From an uncultured Clostridia bacterium (GTDB taxonomy: Bacteria; Bacillota; Clostridia; Christensenellales; UBA3700), in assembly GCA_945992255.1 (NCBI GenBank), contig CAMFVQ010000033.1, forward strand, positions 1-35,986: a stretch of 35,986 nt of DNA, in the 5' to 3' direction. The notes below the pieces were generated by a model that searched no databases, was not told the origin of the DNA, and saw only the letters and a list, made by a program, of their open reading frames with translations. A program made the translations under genes and the position numbers. Shown in pieces: positions 32,401-35,986 of the stretch (positions are counted from its first letter, which is position 1; each line of letters begins with the position of its first letter).

Positions 32401-33823
32401 CAACACAATTTATGACCAAATCAGTGCTATCAGTGGCAACTATCTCAATATTATCAATGGTAAAACAATGAATGATGAGTATGACAAAAAGACATTGCCA
32501 GAGCTAAGACCTAACATAAGTGGTGGTGAGCTTGGAAGAATTTTCTCCACTCAAGTAGCAATCGGCGGAGCGGGCAAAGGACTTGACAATGCAGAAATGA
32601 CCTCACTTAAAGTTGTATCCGACACAAGCATGGAGATTGTATTTACTGCCAAGATTGCTGTCGAGGAAACCAACAAATACAAAAAATTGTTGCCAAATGC
32701 GGTATCAATCGTGGTAGACTTCGACAAGTCATTGACCAATGACACAACCAAGCCTTGCACAACGTTTACTATCAATGATATGACAACCGAGGACATAAAG
32801 GTATTTACAGGACTTGTCCAAGCAGTGGACAGCACCGCCAACCTAGATATTGATGAACTCAACAAGAGTGCATCTGACCAGCTCAAAGAAAAAATCAAAG
32901 CCCTATCAGGTGAGAGCGAAATCACACTTTCGCCAGCGGATATTGACGGCAATAGAGTAGGCGGTACAATCACCATGTCCAGCATATTCGGACTTGCTCT
33001 CAACAAGATTTATGAAGGCGAAACAACCAAGCCAACCGAGGAAGTCTTGCGAGAAACATTGCACGCATTGTGGACACCAGTCAATGTTGTGGGACAAAGC
33101 GAATTTACGGTTGCTGATGAGATGAAAGAGGGACAAATAAAAATCACTCCATTGTCACTCACACCTCCAATAAAAGGCAAAGTTGAAATCGAAGTGACTG
33201 ACCGCAATATTGGCGCAATCTTGCAAAATAAAGAAAATGAGGGTAAGGGAATAGCTGAGTCGCTTGGCATTACAGACACGTCTGCCGTGACTTACAAACA
33301 AGCGCTTATGTTCTCTCCAACTTATGAGAATAGACAAGCGGTAATAGATGCACTCCACGGAATGACATTCCAAAACAATTCGTATATGATGATAGGAGTC
33401 AATATCAAAACAAGCGCACTCATAACGAGCAGTATGTTACCAGACAACATTGATGTGACAGCTCTACTTGATATTGATACGGCAGGCTATCCGTTCGAGT
33501 TGATGATCAACAATCTAAATGGTGACCAAAAAGCAATCATCAACAAGATTTTGACCAAGAATAGTGGCAACGCAAGTATCTTTGATGAAACCTCCAAAGA
33601 CAACTTGAAGAACAACATTCTAAACACAGAAGTATGCAAAATCAGTGCAGTTGGAGGAGTGAGCTTGCCAACGCCATTCATATTCAGCTTGAGAGATTTG
33701 TTGGGCAAGATAGAGAAAAAAGACGATCACAGTGTGCGTCATACAAGAGATACAAGCACCCTTATACCAGAAGGTACTCCATTCGGTGGATATATCCGAG
33801 TGAGCGACACGGTAGGAGTATAA
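29471..33823 (+). CDS. Giant single-pass membrane protein with five repeated modules
   Basis: A 1450-residue protein. A Lys-rich cytoplasmic head (residues 1-25, with a run of lysines at 16-24) is followed by one membrane helix (about 29-52), leaving about 1400 residues outside the cell. The outer part holds five modules about 250-270 residues apart, each marked by [LIM]LP[KND] near residues 288, 561, 814, 1072 and 1320, followed by an I-N/D-x-L/M-N/D motif (INNLN, IDGMN, INDMT, INNLN; the first copy is weaker). Modules 3 and 4 also share KYYxN and ELRPxIS-like upstream segments. A Pro/Thr/Ser-rich linker lies near 130-145. There is no sortase motif, signal-peptidase site or catalytic signature. 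A surface scaffold or a lipid-binding repeat protein are possible; I do not recognise the family. GGGGGTGG precedes the ATG. Confidence 0.8.
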   Translation: MSKKDKYDFLDDNAPKKNKKKKKRHGCLNCLITCLVLLVIFCGAIVGGGYWAWGKYAEPQVGLTFGEVFKVLCGLYKADEGKIVTNPYSQADLDTFYTDFKAKTYMQADTQLTIADILDSTVGKKSNNDESNGSSEPPTSTGNSALDGLLDKINFDFTPLANYKGEDNIMEITDKQFASILNEALTYFANKYATSGQNTVATVAEENVGEPLPKDDTTPAPSEGNNPTNNIEQYAKYMKYIDICQVTIDSPSAAKLEDVSMSLVLKISTRELVKELVGQSKVPAFLFNLLPKQTFAGMRVYPNSNNANAGIILNQIDKDLMTKVAGAIDKISGAETSIMQTINTTVNNVVTKLNEKLPISFIQSGCNIKPVQGMMNVLNISLGEAQFLAMIRDIKLPTAESMGVAGYTQELRTQAVQTFIGEFAGKYAFDNMGVDGNPIITPDNVFQQVGSMMQDENMLSRINLATLDYDSTAYNKDTHKVNMTYMALAGLLNSELKKPIISVQPDGTEVAKDPLPITILTMEYDQSTQMLGVVLSFDVGKLLGLDSQENTNQLFNKLVSQILPKEIIIKAQVPLANNGQNTIIKINNLNEQDSADLLQNITTLGTDLGINMSQFNIQELTDTLEKAVKDNLDKINKQIGAEIKFGADKCLLPSIFEVVAGLDMLKTDNVAVVTDEELHDMLRSAYTYTAGTPNKADNALALVGQIESKYYINEGVLNGSDGNALLNSIKAIKDNFQDDFDVPRMAADTTPLDQLKPIISQEELGFILQSSGKLDDIVSIIDKINIVSTNITTAEMKMQIEGEIALTGENAKYSVLLPKKIYLNLTVDTALLMRRVNGEDVVCTSFDIDGMNAEQMTNFFEVASKLGGQPLNQTEICNTLDTKIAAVLTELINGGNMELVFVEGGIKLDKTVFDIAADQIYTNPATTKPSASELRQVLQKVNIIPEEYKTNNLSQDLTAVVGEINTKYYLNTPLEKNNTIYDQISAISGNYLNIINGKTMNDEYDKKTLPELRPNISGGELGRIFSTQVAIGGAGKGLDNAEMTSLKVVSDTSMEIVFTAKIAVEETNKYKKLLPNAVSIVVDFDKSLTNDTTKPCTTFTINDMTTEDIKVFTGLVQAVDSTANLDIDELNKSASDQLKEKIKALSGESEITLSPADIDGNRVGGTITMSSIFGLALNKIYEGETTKPTEEVLRETLHALWTPVNVVGQSEFTVADEMKEGQIKITPLSLTPPIKGKVEIEVTDRNIGAILQNKENEGKGIAESLGITDTSAVTYKQALMFSPTYENRQAVIDALHGMTFQNNSYMMIGVNIKTSALITSSMLPDNIDVTALLDIDTAGYPFELMINNLNGDQKAIINKILTKNSGNASIFDETSKDNLKNNILNTEVCKISAVGGVSLPTPFIFSLRDLLGKIEKKDDHSVRHTRDTSTLIPEGTPFGGYIRVSDTVGV

Positions 33824-33831
33824 CACAAAAT

Positions 33832-33860
33832 AAACGACCCCACAGTGGGTCGTTTTTTTT
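33832..33860 (+). terminator. Terminator
   Basis: AAACGACCC (33832-33840) pairs with GGGTCGTTT (33847-33855), followed by further T residues to 33860. It ends the giant-protein transcript. Confidence 0.9.
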
Positions 33861-33913
33861 GGAAAAGACATTTTACAGAAAATAAATGAACAGTGGATAA
33901 TACCCCAACGCTA

Positions 33914-33943
33914 TTGACTTGTATTGTATTATAATGTTATAAT
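33914..33943 (+). promoter_or_regulatory. Promoter of the alpha-galactosidase gene
   Basis: TTGACT (33914-33919), an 18-base spacer and TATAAT (33938-33943). The ATG at 33924 falls inside this promoter, so translation must begin later, at GTG 33969. Confidence 0.65.
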
Positions 33944-33968
33944 TATAAATAAAAGTAAAGGTGAACTT

Positions 33969-35621
33969 GTGGAATACAAACTAAGAATTACATACGAACA
34001 AGATGACAATATATTGATTACCAACAAGCCCAACAAGCATTTGGATATCCAAGTCGGCAGTGAAGACGGCAGACTTAGTATGGTGCTGACGGCTCGTGAG
34101 GATATATCACTTTTGGAGTGTTTTGTGAGTTTCGAGCATTCGTTCGAGGAGCAAGACAAGATTTTTTGCAATGGTTACCAGTCTTGGACAGCCAGTCGAG
34201 AATATGGCGTACACGACAAAGAAAAAGGCTTGGTAGGACTAGGCAGATATTTTCCATTCAACGAATTTACTTCGCTTTTTGGCGACTATACTTTTTACAA
34301 ATATACCAACATTTCAGGCAAATTCCATGGCTACACTTACGGCTACACTCGCCGTGGTGACAATGTGCTTTTGGTTGGCTCGGTGAGCGAAAAGCAAGGC
34401 TTTACTATCATCAGTTTCGAGCCTTACCGAAATCGTATCAAATTGGCTCGAGGTGTCGAGGGCATTTCTTTGAAAGCAGGCGAGAGCTTTGTGGGCATAG
34501 ATGCTGTATGTTATGAGGGCGGATATGATGAGGTGTTCGACAGATATTTTGCCACGATGAACATTCCTAAGCCAAAGCTTGCCAACTTGTGCGGATATAC
34601 CAGTTGGTACAACTATTTTGGCAAAATCGACAGCGAGATTTTGGAGAGAGATTTGGAGAGCTTGTCAGTCTATGGCGACAAGGTAAATATTTTCCAAATA
34701 GATGATGGTTACCAGTCCAAAGTGGGCGATTGGCTCTCTGTCAAGCAAGACAAGTTCCCACAAGGAATGAAGTACCTCGCCGACAAAATCCACGCCAAAG
34801 GATATTTGGCAGGGTTGTGGCTTGCTCCAACGCTTGCCCAAAAGGACAGCGAGATTGTCCGCAATCACCCAGATTGGCTCATCACCAAACCAAACGGCAA
34901 GCCAATGCTCGGCAATGTGGGTTGGGGCGGAGCTTATATCTTGGACACAGAGCTACCAGCTGTGAGAGAATATCTAAGACAAGTTTTTTCGACTATTCTC
35001 GATGATTGGGGCTTTGATATGGTCAAACTTGACTTTTTGTACAGTGCATGCCTTGTGCCTCGTGGCGGTAAGAGCCGTGGGCAAATCATGTGCGAAACTA
35101 TGGAATTTTTGCGAGAGTGTGTGGGCGACAAGCTCATACTTGGTTGCGGAGTGCCACTTGGAGCTAGCTTTGGGTTGGTGGATATGTGCCGTACAGGTTG
35201 TGACGTAGACTTGACCTATCACGCTAAATTGTACAACCGCCACACCAATCAAGAGGTTGTCAGCACGCACAATTCGCTCAAAAATACACTATTCCGCAGA
35301 CATCTCAATGGCAGAGCGTTCGTCAACGACCCAGATGTTTTCTTTGCTCGCAACTCCAACTTGAAGTTTTCTGTGGAACAAAAACAAATCCTTGCCAAGG
35401 TCAACAGCTTGTGTGGGGGAGTGTTGTTCGTGTCCGACAATGTGGCAGAATACGACCAACAAGGCAAAGAGATTTTCGCAGGTGCTATTCAGCCTAAGTC
35501 TACCAAAATCATCAGTGTGGACAAGGATATGGACAATGTGCGTATACAATATACCATTGATGAGAGCCCGCACGAGTTCGAGTTCTGTATGAAGAAAGGA
35601 AAAATTTTGAAAGACAACTGA
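33969..35621 (+). CDS. Alpha-galactosidase, glycoside hydrolase family 36
   Basis: A 550-residue GH36/clan D enzyme. An N-terminal beta-sandwich precedes a TIM barrel with the family landmarks CGYTSWYNYF, IDDGYQ, GLWLAP, the nucleophile Asp355 in VKLDFLY, and the acid/base Asp412 in RTGCDVDL. It hydrolyses alpha-1,6-galactosides such as melibiose or raffinose, or related alpha-glycosides. There is no signal peptide, so it acts in the cytoplasm on imported sugars. GTG 33969 with AAGGTG five bases upstream is chosen because the promoter covers earlier starts. It is shorter than the 700-residue GH36 forms. The P-type ATPase gene begins two bases after its stop codon, so they are cotranscribed. 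No sugar regulator or transporter is in view. Confidence 0.88.
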   Translation: MEYKLRITYEQDDNILITNKPNKHLDIQVGSEDGRLSMVLTAREDISLLECFVSFEHSFEEQDKIFCNGYQSWTASREYGVHDKEKGLVGLGRYFPFNEFTSLFGDYTFYKYTNISGKFHGYTYGYTRRGDNVLLVGSVSEKQGFTIISFEPYRNRIKLARGVEGISLKAGESFVGIDAVCYEGGYDEVFDRYFATMNIPKPKLANLCGYTSWYNYFGKIDSEILERDLESLSVYGDKVNIFQIDDGYQSKVGDWLSVKQDKFPQGMKYLADKIHAKGYLAGLWLAPTLAQKDSEIVRNHPDWLITKPNGKPMLGNVGWGGAYILDTELPAVREYLRQVFSTILDDWGFDMVKLDFLYSACLVPRGGKSRGQIMCETMEFLRECVGDKLILGCGVPLGASFGLVDMCRTGCDVDLTYHAKLYNRHTNQEVVSTHNSLKNTLFRRHLNGRAFVNDPDVFFARNSNLKFSVEQKQILAKVNSLCGGVLFVSDNVAEYDQQGKEIFAGAIQPKSTKIISVDKDMDNVRIQYTIDESPHEFEFCMKKGKILKDN

Positions 35622-35623
35622 TT

Positions 35624-35986
35624 ATGAACGAAAAGATATACAATCGACTCCAAAAGTTTTTGGGCAAGAAAAAAGACAGCCAAAAACTCAAAAAAGCAGA
35701 AAGATTTTCCCCTAGCGTATTGGAGGGGTTGACTCGTGAGCAAGTCGAGTCGAGAAAAGAAGACCATTTGACCAACCAACGCATAGGCAAAGAGAGCAAG
35801 TCCTACTTCAAAATTGTTGTGGACAACTTGTTCAACTTTTGCAATATGGTGTGCATTGCTTTGGTAATATTGCTGTGTAGCATAGGGGCGTGGGATTATA
35901 CATTGTCTACCAGCATAGTTTTCGTCAACGGTGAATTATACTATCAAGTGCAACACCCAATAAAAAAAGTTAGTTCATACAAAATC
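35624..35986 (+). pseudogene. N-terminal part of a cation-transporting P-type ATPase, cut at the window end
   Basis: The frame opens at ATG 35624 and runs off the window. After a basic head, SPSVLEGLTREQVESRK and KSYFKIVVDNLFNF match the actuator-side N-terminus of HAD P-type ATPases (the GLT..EVE.R and SKSY..I..DN.F patterns), followed by the first membrane helix (NMVCIALVILLCSIG) and the start of the second. Similarity stops after IVFVN (about 35929), where GIxQE-type sequence is expected; the remaining 57 bases are unlike the family although the frame stays open. I therefore read the gene as interrupted by an inserted element. If the last bases are an assembly edge artefact, the gene may be intact. 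Ion specificity is unknown. Confidence 0.55.
35929..35986. mobile_element. Possible end of an insertion sequence (partial)
   Basis: From about 35929 the sequence changes character. On the minus strand it includes TTGGGTGTTGCACTTG and TATAATTCACC, which resembles the terminal regions of IS30-like elements. Only one end is visible, no transposase can be read and no target duplication can be tested, so the family is a guess. Confidence 0.3.

Overview
The window looks like a piece of a low-GC, Gram-positive-type genome, most likely an uncultured anaerobic gut Clostridia relative. This is inferred from strong AAGGAGG-type ribosome binding sites, consensus TTGACA/TATAAT promoters with 17-base spacers, short intergenic gaps with hairpin+T-run terminators, and gene content (radical-SAM ribonucleotide reductase activase, ammonia-dependent AsnA, acetyl-CoA-type MetA plus MetY). 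No rRNA, tRNA or CRISPR array was found.

Layout. 1-2170: a structured intergenic element, two small membrane proteins (one Cys-rich) and an NrdG-like activase. 2343-6094 (minus): a restriction-modification operon, an XRE-double adenine methyltransferase fusion followed by an AlwI-family endonuclease. 6437-7392: a ferritin-like protein divergent from secG. 7529-10576: smpB-metY-metA-ssrA, in which the two partners of trans-translation enclose two methionine-biosynthesis genes. 10670-11982: an IS3-family element with one fused ORF, just downstream of ssrA. 12050-13480 (minus): a DUF234-type ATPase. 13855-18709: a four-gene AT-rich cassette with its own promoter and terminator, encoding a nucleotidyltransferase-like protein, a HEPN-like protein and a Hachiman anti-phage pair (HamA nuclease, HamB helicase). 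19037-21211: an APH-fold kinase, a conserved hypothetical protein and a degraded stretch. 21283-23681 (minus): purF-asnA. 23820-29077: an apparent attenuator, carA, and a carB fused to a DapF-like domain. 29471-33823: a 1450-residue membrane-anchored protein made of five repeated modules. 33969-35621: a GH36 alpha-galactosidase. 35624-end: the start of a P-type ATPase that seems to be cut by an insertion element at the window edge.

The most unusual part is the carbamoyl-phosphate synthetase locus. The small subunit has lost Cys, His and Glu of the glutaminase triad. The large subunit carries a C-terminal diaminopimelate-epimerase-like domain that has itself lost one catalytic Cys and other substrate-contact residues. 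The leader upstream holds a short ORF and mutually exclusive hairpins. With ammonia-dependent AsnA encoded next door, this suggests nitrogen assimilation geared to free ammonia. The second notable item is the composite defence cassette (nucleotidyltransferase-HEPN upstream of Hachiman). The third is a dispersed palindromic repeat (core TCGATATGTATCGA) present five times in intergenic DNA, often close to gene ends and terminators.
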